DNA of 64,000 nt from Ecdyonurus torrentis (GCA_949318235.1 OX439136.1:10198508-10262507); one strand, 5' to 3'; counted from the stretch's first letter, positions 22,595 through 34,899 are shown. The notes: generated from the sequence alone by a model not told the origin. Numbers and translations: made by a program.

Positions 22595-22960
22595 ATTGTG
22601 TTATCGTGCTATACACCAATCCCAGTCCCAGTCAAGACATTGTCTTATCGACAGATAAGGACTTTCCAATTAATGTAAAAGCACACACGGGCCGGCCACG
22701 GCCTAAGTACACAGCCCGGCATTCGCCATGACAGCCTACAGAAACCGTGGAAACATCTAGGCAGGCTGGTCGGTGCAATCACATCAATCATGCACCTCCC
22801 GAATACTGTGCGTCATCATGGAATGCATGTAAACATGCATCGTGCAACGTGTTGTGTTCTCACACTTCACGTACGCACCCAGCAGTGGCTCGAACCTATA
22901 CTCGGTGAGGAGTACAGAGTTGCGAGTCAGCTGCCTTCACCACTCGGCCATACCAGGCCA
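22595..22960 (-). mobile_element. tRNA-derived SINE, copy 2 (best copy)
   Basis: On the minus strand it starts GGCCTGGTATGGCCGAGTGG (A box of tRNA-Ser/Leu type; plus-strand CCACTCGGCCA near 22940-22950). A B box GGTTCGAGCC follows (plus-strand ggctcgaacc at 22888-22897), then a non-tRNA body. The 3' portion contains GATAAGACAATGTCTT, shared with copy 4. It is a retrotransposed Pol III element, not a functional tRNA: the head lacks tRNA 3' pairing and continues into the body. Confidence 0.85.
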
Positions 22961-23405
22961 AAATTAACATACAACTAATGATGACCCTTGCCAGTGATCA
23001 ACCTGATGACCTTTGCTAGTGCTGCGTCCTGATTCTATGAAGTTGTCTATTCAAAGTAAAATGATGGTAATAACAAGTAAAGAAGAAATAACGAAATTTA
23101 TGTTATTAAAGCATAAATGTACCTTTCATAGAATAGCATAACTAAGTATACTTTCAAATAATATTCGTACAATTTTACATTTAGTTATCATATATTATAC
23201 ATTATGTTGTAAAGTAATAAATATTGCTGAATATAATCTTACATAATTACTAAACTTATTAATTTATATCTGTGTACGACGTAATATGTGAATTGTATGA
23301 AATTAATTTCAATGGATTATAATAAACACACAATTATTTGTTATAAATAATTCTAAACGATTTTGTATTAATCTGGTTCTATATTATTTAATAATCCTTT
23401 AACTA
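22961..23405. other. Non-coding stretch
   Basis: AT-rich, no gene or recognised repeat seen. Confidence 0.55.
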
Positions 23406-23787
23406 CTTAAAGCCATAGACCATTATGAAACAACATGTGTTTTTTAGTAATTAAACACAAAAAAGGATCTCCAAAACTGATGACAATTTTTACCAGAGCA
23501 CAACAAGAGAGCGTGAAAATAATGTAAAGTACCTATGCTATTTCCATAACTATTTTTGTTTCTGACGTCAGAAACAGGCAAACATTAGTATGAAAATGTC
23601 GTGCGGGATGCATAATTTGGAATTTTTTTTTGTTAATGCTACTACGCTACGGTGCTGCAGTTGGGTTTTTGAGGCAAACTAATGTTCTCTCTCTCTCTCT
23701 CTCTCTCCCCCCCCCCCTAATGTAAGTCTCATGATGTTTTTTGTGATGTAAATACTAATTTTTTCTTCTGGTCTATTTCATTTATAT
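23406..23787 (+). mobile_element. MITE family B, copy 2, carrying an internal (TC)n/C-run
   Basis: Starts TTAAAGCCATAGACCA and keeps the TTTCTGACGTCAGAAAC and GCTGCAGTTGGGTTTTTGAG blocks. It then has a (TC)n plus C-run at about 23692-23718 before the terminal GGTCTATTTCATTTA end. The microsatellite seems to have grown inside the element. Confidence 0.8.
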
Positions 23788-24605
23788 TCGGATTATATTT
23801 CCAATGAGATTTTGTACGTTATTATATTTCCAATATCATCTGTGTTTGACAGTCCATCAATTTAAAAACAATAGTTTAGACATAACATAAATAATAATTA
23901 CCCCACGTCACGTGTTTTTAGGAACATGCTATTGTTATACAAAATCAGTATTGAAGGTTTCATTATTCTATATTGTTGGGTGTTTATTATTATTATTTTT
24001 TTTGGGCAAATGTTTCTCTTGGATGAATAAATAATGCTTATAGTTTATTATTTGTTTAACAAGCTTTTGTTTCATTATTTGTAGAATTAATTGTGGGTAC
24101 ACAAATACAAAAAGTACTTGGACATTTTTTTGAAGGTTCACCAAAACGTTCTATATAAGAAAATGATAATAAAGGGGTATAATAAACAAATTTTTTTTAT
24201 TTTTTTTTTTAAACTTTATGTTTATTTATTTAAACTGTAAAACTTAATTGTTAAAAACCTTAATATTGCACATAATTTATAAACATGGTACGTTTCTGAA
24301 AGTTTCTTAAGGGCATCTCAAGTTCAATTTTGTAAACTTTAGTAAAAGTTATTAATATTAATTATGTTAACTGGACGTTTTACTAAAGTTTCAAGATATT
24401 ATGCCTAAAATTTAGAATAGGCAAAGTAAGTTGTAAATATATTAAATATTACTATGATACTCATTTTCAGAAACCCAATTTTTATTGGTGACAAAATTTG
24501 GTAGTAGGAAAAAAATAATGTAGAATGTTATTACTTTTTTATTTTTATTTTAATAAAAACTTCAAACTGTGTCTTAACTTTTTATATAAATCTCAATATA
24601 TGTAA
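23788..24605. other. Non-coding AT-rich stretch
   Basis: No gene or recognised repeat seen. Confidence 0.55.
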
Positions 24606-24690
24606 TCATTGGCCAAAACAAGGTCATTCCCGCGAAAACCTGTATCCGCGGGGTGCTAAACCAATCAGAGAGCGTGTTATAAACTTATCA
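24606..24690 (+). repeat. Dispersed repeat fragment, copy 1
   Basis: GGCCAAAACAAGGTCATTCCCG, GTATCCGCGG and GCTAAACCAATCAGAGAGCG recur with few changes at 49975-50060. Here it directly precedes foldback family C; at 49.98 kb it does not, so it is an independent unit. Confidence 0.75.
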
Positions 24691-24726
24691 GCTATACATA
24701 ACGTAGAACAAAGAATTATTGTGAAA

Positions 24727-25178
24727 TGAGGAAGGTGAATTTTTTTAACCCCCACTTGTATGACATTTTTGAAAAGAGCGTTAAAAATTTTTGAGGCGTT
24801 ATTTTTTCTTAGAATGATTGGAGCATAGGAAGTATTTTGAATTAATTTTTGAAAACCGACCTAAAAAGCCTGTGACGTCATCAATCGGGCATTTATTTCG
24901 GAAAGTATTGACCGTAGAAGGTTCAGTAGCCAGTTTTTTGAAATTCTGAGGACGAGCTGATTTCATTAAACTGGTTACTGAACCTCGAACGATTAGTATT
25001 TGCCAAGAAAAAAGTGGACTGATGATGTCACAGGCTTTCTAGGCCGAGTTTCAAAAATTAATTAAAAATACTTCGCATGCTCCAATCGTCCTAAGAAAAA
25101 ATAGTGACTCAAAATTTTTTAAAGCTCTTTCCAAAAATATCATAAACTCAAAAAAAAAATTTCAATTCACCTTCCTCA
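24727..25178 (+). mobile_element. Foldback MITE family C, copy 1 (452 bp)
   Basis: Begins TGAGGAAGGTGAATT and ends AATTCACCTTCCTCA. The two halves are long imperfect inverted copies, each with a GTTCAGTAACCAG-type core, GATGACGTCA-type block and TTTCAAAAATTAATT block, so the whole element can fold into one hairpin. A copy of almost the same length lies in the opposite orientation at 48.4 kb. Confidence 0.88.
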
Positions 25179-26184
25179 AGCGCTTTTGACTATTTCCGCA
25201 CCAAGTCGGCATTAATGGCTTTAGAGGACCATAATGTAATAATATACTATTTTAAATGTACATTTTTGTACGCATTTTTAATATATAATTGGTACATTAC
25301 CTTAAAAACTACAATTCTTTAATCTAAACATTTTGTTTATAGATTAAAAACTTAACGTTCTTGTCAATAACTTAAAAATTGACAAATGGAAATTAATAAT
25401 TATTTAGTTATTAATTATTATTAATAATTATTTGCATTTAAGTATAAACTTTTAAAATATATATTTTAGAAATAAATAGCTGACAATTTAATGATTATTA
25501 TTTAAATTCATTGTTGATCTTTTTTTTTTTAATAAATTAAAACCGCGACTTATACTTCTTTAAAGTCAGGATAAATCACGTGATAATAATTATTAAATTA
25601 TAAAATAATAACAAAATTTTGCATTTGAAAATTTAGCCTAAAGCCAATTTACTTTTGCTTTTACGCCATATAGCTTATTTCCACCCTTATAAATCATTTA
25701 CTCTAATGTACATCATTAATATAAAATTGGATGTAGAAAAAATATATATAAAAAAAGAGGAGAAAGAATGCAAACACAAATTTGATTGAAAATATTATGA
25801 TATTTTAGTTTTTTGAATACAAAAATTTGAAAAACAGAAAATGCTTTTAATAATAATCCAATATTATAAACATTCATCTTTTCTGAAATTATAGTAAAAG
25901 CTGGAAGAGTGAAGAGCGTATTCAAATTTACACAATGACTTATAAATACACACACACACACACACACACACACAGTCATTAAAAATATAATTGATTTTCT
26001 ACATATTAGAAATCAATTAACTTACAGTATCATTTTCAACCACAAGTTTCTACCATATAAATAAGCAATTGTCTAAATTCACTGTTCTATAAATAAACTT
26101 ATAAACATTATATTTCTTTTCTTGCAAGTAAAAACCAAGAGAAAAAAATTACCATGGAAAACAAACAGATGACTTTGTAGGAAA

Positions 26185-26217
<33 letters not shown>

Positions 26218-26650
26218 TACCATACGTCATTAGAGAATTAATATTTTATGTAGAAATGGCAAATGTGACTGCATGAATAGTTGTTTTCCTTCACCAACTG
26301 TATGAGTTTGCTTATTGTATTTTATTTCTACTCGTACTTTTATGTAATATTCTCAAGAGTGCTAATTCTTTTAATTTAATTTTTATAACTTCCAAGTAGA
26401 TTGTGGAGCAAAAAAGATAACTAAGAAACTACCCCCCAGGCGCATCCACCATATATTACCTAAAAAGCCAGTCTCTTTACCTATCCTTTTCTTAAGGGTT
26501 ATAACCTCAGACCTGAGACTCTCCCTTTTTTCTTACAGCTTATTATTAACTATTTTTTAAAATTATTTTTAGAAACATTTCCTGTTTAAAAAATATAAGT
26601 TAAAGTATAATTTCTTCGTACTTTTCATACATTTCTCATATATACATGGC
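25179..26650. other. Non-coding AT-rich stretch
   Basis: No gene seen. Contains (AC)n at 25948-25974 and an oligo(T) tract at about 26188-26216. Confidence 0.55.
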
Positions 26651-27003
26651 CTTAAAGGAATAGACAAGAGAAAAACATAAACATTTATATCACAAAACAC
26701 TTAATGGGATTTACATAAATAACATTAGTTTGTCTCAAAACTCAAAACCCAACAGTAGTCCCGTAGCAGTGATCAGAAAATTCTATTTATGCAGCCCTCA
26801 CAACATTTTCATACTAACTTTTGCATGTTTCTGACGTCATAAACATGAATTTTCACGCAAATTGCATATTTTACAGTTTTTTTTTACGCTCTCTCGTGGG
26901 GCTACATTACCATTCTGGTAAAAATTGTTATCAGTTTTGAAGATCCCATTTCGTGTTTATTCATTAAAAAGCACATGTTGTTTTATGTGGTCTATGGCTT
27001 TAA
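26651..27003 (-). mobile_element. MITE family B, copy 3
   Basis: Near-full-length, from CTTAAAGGAATAGACAAGAG to GTGGTCTATGGCTTTAAA, with TTAA at both ends. Confidence 0.88.
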
Positions 27004-27133
27004 AAAAAACTGTCAACTACAAATCATAACATGAGATTATTATACATACACTGATACATGTATCCCTCAACCTTTCAGTATAACAAACTTGAACAAAGCT
27101 TGGTACTCTCGCATCCAGAGGAGATATATAACT

Positions 27134-27362
27134 TGTAAAGTAAGCAACTTGTGCAACAATTTCCACTGTAAAGACCCGAGTAGCTGTCCTATTTTATTTA
27201 ATATTAAATTAAACCACTGTGATTGGCTGAGAGTCGACTCTCAGCCAATCACAGTGGCTTATTATCTTAAATGAATTTAATTTTAAATAAAATAGGATGG
27301 CTGCGCGGGCCTTAAACCTGGAATTGATGACGTCATGAATTCCTAAAGTTGCTTACTTTACA
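27134..27362. mobile_element. Nested palindromic element J
   Basis: Outer inverted repeats TGTAAAGTAAGCAACTT / AAGTTGCTTACTTTACA enclose a second inverted pair (CCTATTTTATTT / AAATAAAATAGG). At the centre, 27214-27257 is a perfect 44-bp palindrome around GAGAGTCGACTCTC. Non-coding. Confidence 0.88.
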
Positions 27363-27693
27363 GTTTTTTTTTAATCCCATTTTATAAGGGTTTCAGAACA
27401 GAAGGTTTGAATGACGTAATATATTTATGAATGACGGTCCCCTCTCATGAATTTTACATTTTTGATTCAAAATTTTGAGGTCAGTATCCCTTTAATATTT
27501 ATTTTTGCATGAAAAATCTCAATTTAATAATAATTAATAATAATAAATATTTTTTATTGAGAGGCCACAAAAAGGTATACGCTAGAGAAAAGTGTAATTA
27601 GGGTTTTGTAATTGATATATCATGCTAATATTATACATATTGTTATTGTGAATTCAGTAATTTTTACATTCTATTTCTTTAATGCATTCTAAA
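27363..27693. other. 3' flank of the coiled-coil/TPR gene
   Basis: AT-rich with no coding exon. It should hold the 3' UTR and polyadenylation site of the minus-strand gene that stops at 27694; I could not single out the signal. Confidence 0.45.
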
Positions 27694-30600
27694 TTAGTGT
27701 TTAAAAAAACCACCTTGTCTACTACCTCTTAAACCATAACTATTAACAAAAGCAATATGTTGTAAAGTTTTTTGTGTATCAGGATGATCATTACCATATA
27801 GCTCATTCTGTTTATTTAATAAAATTCTAAACAATCTATGAGCTTCATTAACCTCTTGTCTTGCAAGTTGTAAAACTGCTAAATTATTTAAAATTTGCAA
27901 AGTTAATTTATCATTCTCACCTAAAATTCTTTTAGCTTTTTCTAATGCACTTTGATTAATAGTTAAAGAATCATCATATTTTTTCATTAAATATAAAACA
28001 TGTGCAATACCTTTCATTGTTACTATAACTTCTTCATGTTCAGCACCATATAAATATTTTTCAGCATCTAAAATTAATATTAAAATTTTAAAACATTCTT
28101 CATATTTTTTTTCTTCTTTAAATATCATAGCAGTTTTAAATATTCGTGCATAATTTTTCTTCATTTCTAAAACTAATTTATTTTTATTGGTTAAATCTTG
28201 TTGGATATATCCAATACGTTCTAAGAAATCATTATTTTTTCTATTACAAATAGTTATTAATATAGTAATTCTTGTAACTTCAGATTTAGCATTTTCTAAA
28301 TCATTATTACAAACATTAAATTTTGTTTTAATATTAATAATTTCAGTATTTAATATTTGTTTTTCGTTAGAACAATATCTTGGATTATAACCACCTGAAC
28401 GTTTAGTTTTATCACAATCATTTAATTGTCCAATACATCCATTAAATTTATTTCTAAAATAATCAGCATTAGCAATTTCTTTATTTTTATTATTTTCACA
28501 TATTCTATTAGCTTCATTTAATTCTTTATTTCTTTCTATTAAATTTCTTTTATCTTTTTCACAATTATCACAATTTTTATTATTATTTGTATTATTTTGT
28601 TGTTTTAATAATTCTGATTTTAATTGTTCTAATTTTAAATTACAAATATTATTTAATTTATTAAAATTTTCAGATTCATCATGTAAATCATTTAATTGTT
28701 TATTACAGTAATTATTTTGTGTAGTTAAATTTTTAATTGCATGTTTTAATTGACTTACATCTTCATCAATTAAAATTATTTCTGATCTACATTCTTCAAA
28801 ATTTTCATTTACATTACTCAATTTATTTTCACATTTTTGTAATTCATTTACAAAATTTATTATTTGAAATTTACCATCATTATTTATATTTTCAAGATTT
28901 GTAATATTTAATTTTAAATTTTTATTTTCTTCAATTAAATTTTCATTTATTTTTCTAATTTCAGAAATATTATTATTTATTTCATCATTTTCATTTTTTA
29001 TTTCGTCATTTTCATTTTTGTAAATTTTTAATTTTTCATTTAACTCATTTACATTTTTATTTACTATTTCATTATGTTCAGTACAATTTTTTAAATTTGT
29101 ATTACAAGCTTTTAACATAACATCTAATTCATTATTTGTATTTTCTAAATTAACTTGAGTTTCATTTAAGTTTTTATTTTTTAATTTTAATTCTTCATTT
29201 TCTTTCATTAATTCCTTAATTTGTTTGTCTAATTCCTCAAGTTTTAGTTCCATTTCTTTGTTTTTCTTTTCATGGTTTTCTTTTAATTCATTCTTTTCAC
29301 GTGATAAATTCTGAAATTCCTCACTTGCACTGCAGTTTACCTTTTCTTGGACCTAAAATTAAATAAATCGTATGAATATGACATTTTTCTTGAAAGTATT
29401 TTAGCTTTTAAACAAAACATCAATTACAAATGGTACGTTAAAAAAAAATGTATAGGTGTCATGAAAAGTTAAAAATTTGCGTTATTTGTATAATTTTTTT
29501 GTGGGGGGGGGGGGGGGAGTAATTTGTTAGATATTTGTAAAACAATTTAATCATTAATGGAAAGAGGAACAATAAGGATTCCTACAACTTTCTTGGCTTG
29601 TCAGTGATATATAAGTGATAGCTCAGTAACTATAAAACAACTTTTTACGATCACAACAATAAAATCATAGTACGCGTATAAATAATAAATTTTAAAAAAA
29701 CACACACAATTAAAATATAGATTGGTGAATGAAAGTATTGAAGTTGGCCATCAAAGTTGATAACCAGAAATGATGACGCCAGAAATAGTGTGTTTTGCCT
29801 ACTTTGCAATTTTTTTTTTTTTTTTTTTTGTTTTGTTTTGTTTTGCTTTTTTTTTTTTTTTTTTTTTTTGCATTTTGCAGAGTTACATTTGGGTAATAAT
29901 GAAATTGAATAATGTTTCTGAGTGTCTCCTTTTGTATTAATAGAAATAAAAGTGCATGTAGTTAGGTCTGGAGAGTAGCTTTAACATTGTAAAAGGTATG
30001 GCATTAACTGAATTAAGGAGGTAACAGGTAGTTTGTTTAGAGTATGGTAAAAGTTAAAGGAATATAGGGTTATATGTACACTCCCCCCAGAAAAATCTGT
30101 CCGCTCATATTCTCTTCATATTATAGTATATAGGGTCTATGCATTCATGTTAAAGTCAACGCCATGTTGGATAACTCAATAACCTGGGTGACATAGGAAA
30201 AAAAATCATTTTGCCAGTTTAAAAACACTATATATGCAATATTTTTGAGAGCATTGATGCTGTAAAAGTGTTGAATTAGTATCTCAAGTATGTGAGAAAA
30301 ATAGCAATAACAAAAAATTAAGCGTTTTCCCAAAGAAAATTGGATTAAACATATGCTGAGCAATGTTATGCACTACTCCAGTATGACCTCCAAGCGCAAT
30401 AAATATGACGTCCTCCGCATACACCCTATAAATCAGGGGTGTCAAACACGCCGCCCACGAGGTTATTTTGTGCGGCCCTCGGAACCTCCGATTAAAAAAA
30501 ATATAAAAGTAACTAAAAAAAATATTTAATAAAAATTCAAAATAAATTATTATATAATTGCAGTTTTAGTACCGTTTTTTGTATAGTTTTAATATTAAAA

Positions 30601-31568
30601 ATGTTAATATTTTCAATTAAACGTACATTATTTGCGTAAAAATTAATAGCCAAACCCCCTTTTTGAAAAATTTTCGCCTCCGGCGGGGCCCTATATCCAC
30701 CCCTCGCTGAAAGTTTACGGCCCGCAAATGATTTCTAAGGTTGGATTTGGCCCGGCATGCAAAATGAGTTTGACACACCTGGTATAGAGTGTGCAATTTT
30801 CTCTCTATATAGTCGACCATTCAATCAGCTTTCAAAAACCAAAAATAGTATATTATTTTGTATATAGTATTTTATAGTATGCTAGTTAGGGTTAGGTTTA
30901 AGAGTAGGCCAAACATTTAGTCGCCCTTTCAAAAATTACATTTTCTTTTATGTTTTCTTTTATGTTATGTTATGTTATGTTATGTTATGTTATGTTATGT
31001 TATGTTATGTTATGTTATGTTATGTTATGTTATGTTATGTTATGTTATGTTATGTTATGTTATGTTATGTTATGTTATGTTATGTTATGTTATGTTATGT
31101 TATGTTATGTTTTTTTTTTTTTTTTTAATAAAGATTTTTATTTATTTATTGTATTATGTACTTAATAAGAATTTTTTAGCTTTCTAAAAAGTAAAAATAA
31201 ACTGTGGACTGTGCTATATCATACAATTTCTTACACATATTAAAAACATATTTTTGAAAATGATAGTGAAAAAGTGGATATGATGTTTAAAGCTCTCACG
31301 CGATTGCTGAAATAAAACGGCATGAGAATTATTTATTAAAAAGTTACTTCATACCATTTTTTTTTAAACAAAAACACTATAGCAGTGATTGTAATGCGAT
31401 TAAAAGTATATAAAACCAACAAATCTCATATTAAAAGTGGATTAAAAAAATTTTAACACTCGATAAGTTGCAGCATATTTAACAGAATTGTGTGCGTGTG
31501 TGTGTATACTATATATATATATATATATATATATATTGTGTGTGTGTGTGTGTGCGTGTGTGCGTGTT

Positions 31569-31665
<97 letters not shown>

Positions 31666-31833
31666 ATAAAATTGATACGAACAGTAAATACAGTACATAC
31701 ACGCACACACATTTTATGTAATGTTTTTGCTACAAAAATTCATATGTATACGGGTGCGTATGAAGATTTTGATATATTTCATAAATATGAATATATTTTT
31801 TTTATACATTTATTTTGAGCAGAGCTTAGTAAT

Positions 31834-31887
<54 letters not shown>

Positions 31888-32151
31888 TTATTTTAAACAC
31901 CTACGCAGCTATACATATAAAGAAAATACAATTGAAAAAGAGCTTATATATATTTATTTACACAAAACAAATAAATACGCATGCCTTGCATTATATCCCA
32001 AATAGATCGCACAGCACGTATATCATTATTTTAGTTTATTTTTAAACTGTATACATTTTGTCTACATAAAAATAACTTCTTTTTTTTTTCACATTGTGTG
32101 TAGACTTTGATTCTTTATCCTTTTTCCTATCAGTCACATTTTGCTTAGAGC

Positions 32152-32206
<55 letters not shown>

Positions 32207-33911
32207 AAAACGTTTTTTAGACCAGTTTGACTTGAAACACGATTAGCTTGAAATTGAAATTCAAAAAACGAGCTAATGCTTGGAAGGCTTGATATTCAAA
32301 CTGAAATTTGAAAACAAGCTCATGAGCCTATGAACAAAAAGCTCTTTTCTTCATTACTAAAAAAAAAAAAAAAAAAAAAAAAAACGAGTGCACCCAAAGA
32401 TTTTTACCCGGGCTCGAACTGGTTTAAATTTGCAGCTCTTTGCTAAATAATAAGTAAATTCAAAATAAATTCCAAAGAAAATGGATATACATTGTGGGCA
32501 ATGCTTACTTAGTTAGTTCAACTTTTTGTACGGATCGATGCATTTCTGACATGAGGGTAAACACTTAATCCTTTTTGATATCTAATATACATAAGACTGT
32601 ATTATATTAAACGTTTGATATTATTATTTATGTAATAATGTATTTGTTTACCTGAGTAGCTTCAAGCTGCGTAATTTTCTCATCACATTCAGTGTCTTTT
32701 CCCTCCAGTTGTTCGAGATTCATGAACAATGTTTCTTCTAACAACTTTAGCCGCTCTAAATATCCCTCAACCCTGCAAATATTTTAATATCATTGAATGG
32801 AGGTTATCGGAGAGGTGTGTGGTAAAAACTTATTGGATCCCCTAATTTCCTAACGTCTATATAGCATTCTTGATTTTTTACTTTAATTTTTTTTTTAAGA
32901 AAACTACGGCCGACGCCTGAAATAAGATACTACCGTAGGCACTTTTACGTGTTCTTAGCTAATAGGAAAAACAATCACCAATAACATACATTGTCATGTG
33001 TTAAATTGTGACATTGTGAAACTTTTATATATTTTAAGATTTTATGAATGAAAGTTTATTAAAAGCGTGAATTAGAAAAATAGAAATAAAACATTTATTA
33101 ATACATACTGTGATTCTAAATCTTTTACTTTTTCATCGGACTTTGTTGCATTTTCTGCTGCGCCCTGAAAAATATTAACAAAATTATAAGCTGGCAAACA
33201 CTTATTACTAAAAAAAAAAAAAATAATAAAAAAAATAAAGAGAGAGAGAGAGAGAGAGAGGGAATAGCAATATAATAAATTCATGTAAGCTACTATATAA
33301 ATTTTTTTTATTTATTATATACATAAAGATATGCATATATCACAAAAATTATCCCATTAATAATTCTACATGAAATTGGAAACAAACGACGGATAATTAA
33401 AATATGCATGTATTCTTTTTCTTGCATGATAATTATTAAAAATCTGATACTATACATACATGGATTCTACGTATAATTCTTTACAATTTATTCAATTTAA
33501 TAATATTTTAAAGTAAATTTTGTACTGGAAAAAGAGCCCAAATATCAATCAATTTCCTAGCATATATTTTGAAAACTCGTAAATATTATTAAATTAAACA
33601 CGTTTATATTTCATCTGAAGAGTTATTTGAAATAATTTTCTGCACAAAAAAATGTGATAAAAACATTATTGAGAGTAGCTATACATATTAACATTACATT
33701 TTTTTCTTTATCTATAGGAGGAAATTGTACTCTGCTGATGATTAGTTAATAATCAAACTAAAAATGTTCTTAAAAAAATAATAAAAAAAATACTACAACA
33801 CAATCAGGGGCTCTTTTCTGTTTACTGCATATAGTTTCTTTAACAAGGCATAACTTTTTGAAGTTGGAGTCCACAGAGTTTTTACCTCGACTGTAGTTAT
33901 TGTTTCCTGGC

Positions 33912-33947
<36 letters not shown>

Positions 33948-34199
33948 AGTGCACTTTTTAAAATGCTCCCATCATTGAAATAAAATGATGCAAATAATAT
34001 GACCTTATGTTGATTTTTTTATATATTTAATAAAAAGATATGATTTTTTTTTAATTTTTCTAAAATAAAGTAATTTTTTTATGCTTACTCTCCATGCTTT
34101 GACTATTTCTTCAAATCCCATTGGTTCATCAGCCTGCTCTTGGCCGAGGACAATATAGATGCAAAGTGCAAAAAACATCAAGAAGATTTTGCACTGCAT
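27694..34199 (-). CDS. Secreted coiled-coil protein with C-terminal kinesin-light-chain-like TPRs
   Basis: Four coding exons on the minus strand: 34199-34089 (ATG MQCKIF; acceptor at 34210), 33164-33109, 32772-32652 and 29352-27694. Phases join cleanly (0, 2, 0) with GTAAGC, GTATGT and GTAAAC donors, giving about 648 aa. Residues 1-20 form a signal peptide (hydrophobic [14 protein letters not shown]). Residues ~40-480 are a long Asn/Lys/Glu-rich heptad region with scattered Cys, typical of a coiled coil. Residues ~495-635 carry about three KLC-type TPR units with GAEHE, GENDK and GNDHP turn motifs. TPR-KLC proteins are normally cytosolic, so a signal peptide is odd. Function is unknown; a secreted scaffold or effector is possible. 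Introns hold MITEs and microsatellites. A 5' UTR exon must lie upstream. Confidence 0.82.
30129..30429 (+). mobile_element. MITE family A, copy 4 (in an intron)
   Basis: From TATAGGGTCTATGCATTCATG to GCATACACCCTATA, full-length with TA flanks. It lies in the third intron of the coiled-coil/TPR gene. Confidence 0.88.
30434..30781. mobile_element. hAT-like MITE with CAGGGGTGTCAAAC ends
   Basis: Left end CAGGGGTGTCAAAC, right end GTTTGACACACCTG, with GCGGCCC-type blocks (TGTGCGGCCCTCGG, GGCCCGCAAATG) inside. This terminal motif is widely seen in hAT-type non-autonomous elements. Candidate 8-bp target duplications are CTATAAAT and GTATAGAG (5/8). It sits 4 bp from MITE A copy 4. Confidence 0.75.
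30957..31110. repeat. (ATGTT)n pentanucleotide array
   Basis: About 30 near-perfect units in the third intron of the coiled-coil/TPR gene, followed by an oligo(T) run. Two overlapping Met-Leu-Cys-Tyr ORFs here are artefacts. Confidence 0.95.
31504..31665. repeat. Compound (AT)n/(GT)n microsatellite
   Basis: Alternating purine-pyrimidine tract of AT and GT blocks, able in principle to adopt Z-like or cruciform forms. Intronic. Confidence 0.95.
32155..32203. repeat. Poly(A) tract of about 48 bases
   Basis: Uninterrupted A run in the third intron of the coiled-coil/TPR gene, with a second run of about 24 at 32360-32384. No retroposed body was recognised beside either. Confidence 0.9.
32793..32985 (+). 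mobile_element. MITE family D, degraded copy
   Basis: Keeps AATGGAGGTTATCGG, GGATCCCCTAATTT and ACTTTTACGTGTTCTTAGC-like landmarks of the 55.0 kb copy, but the far end is lost. Located between coding exons 2 and 3 of the coiled-coil/TPR gene, 20 bp from exon 3. Confidence 0.65.
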
Positions 34200-34415
34200 T
34201 TTGATTTCCTGTAAGAACAATTATTATTATTATTTTGTAATTATAGATTCTGTACAATTTGGTAAGATTTTTAGAATTAAACGGGTCATGAAAGTTAAAA
34301 TTGGAATCAAAATAATGCATTCCCCCATTAACTAATTATGGTGCGTATTTAAAATATTAACCACGAGAAGAAAAATTGACTTATTTATAGTTTTAATAGC
34401 AGACAGAGTGAAAGT

Positions 34416-34455
<40 letters not shown>

Positions 34456-34644
34456 ACATCGTATTTAAATTCAAGTTTGTTGTTTTCGTTGCGTTATGAT
34501 AATTTAATACCACAAATAAACTTTAGTGTTACCTGTTTTTTCAAACCATGTATATATATGTGTTACAAGCATTATAGCCATACTCACAATCATTTCTTAC
34601 TATTAACGCTAAATAAAATTCAATTTAAAAAAAAAATTTTGAAA

Positions 34645-34647
<3 letters not shown>

Positions 34648-34711
<64 letters not shown>
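34648..34711. repeat. (TA)n microsatellite
   Basis: About 32 units directly before the first-exon cassette at 34.7 kb. Confidence 0.95.
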
Positions 34712-34718
<7 letters not shown>

Positions 34719-34746
34719 GACTGTGAATTGAGTGTTTTTAATTATT

Positions 34747-34828
34747 ATGTACAAAGTGACTATTATTTTATTATTGCTATTTAAAATAGTGATATCAGCG
34801 AGTGTAAAGCCCAGTGTCTTCACAGAAG
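34747..34828 (+). CDS. Orphan first exon with a signal-peptide-like sequence (cassette copy 1)
   Basis: An ATG at 34747 opens MYKVTIILLLLFKIVISASV and continues KPSVFTE to a strong donor (GAAG|GTAAGA) in phase 1. The peptide has a classic signal-peptide profile with a possible cleavage after SA. The exon and its flanks (ACTGTGAATTGAGTGTTTTT upstream; CACTCGAAATTCAACATTCG and a (TA)n run downstream) recur at 40.9-41.04 kb (minus) and partly at 41.13-41.29 kb (plus). I found no downstream exon before the P450. It may be the first exon of a lost or unrecognised secreted gene, or an alternative first exon. Confidence 0.45.
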
Positions 34829-34899
34829 GTAAGACAGTAATTTATTTTACCAAGAAGTTTTCTTATCATTATGAAACCTCACTCGAAATTCAACATTCG

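Noticed and set aside
22880..22960. tRNA gene (minus strand)
   Set aside because: Has A and B boxes but continues into a shared SINE body and recurs with the same body elsewhere.
30957..31110. CRISPR-like array
   Set aside because: Units are contiguous 5-mers without spacers, in a eukaryotic intron; the same applies to the other tandem arrays.
30950..31187. Met-Leu-Cys-Tyr repeat ORFs
   Set aside because: Translation of the ATGTT pentamer array.
31442..31721. Tyr-Ile and Thr-His repeat ORFs on both strands
   Set aside because: Translation of AT/GT microsatellites.
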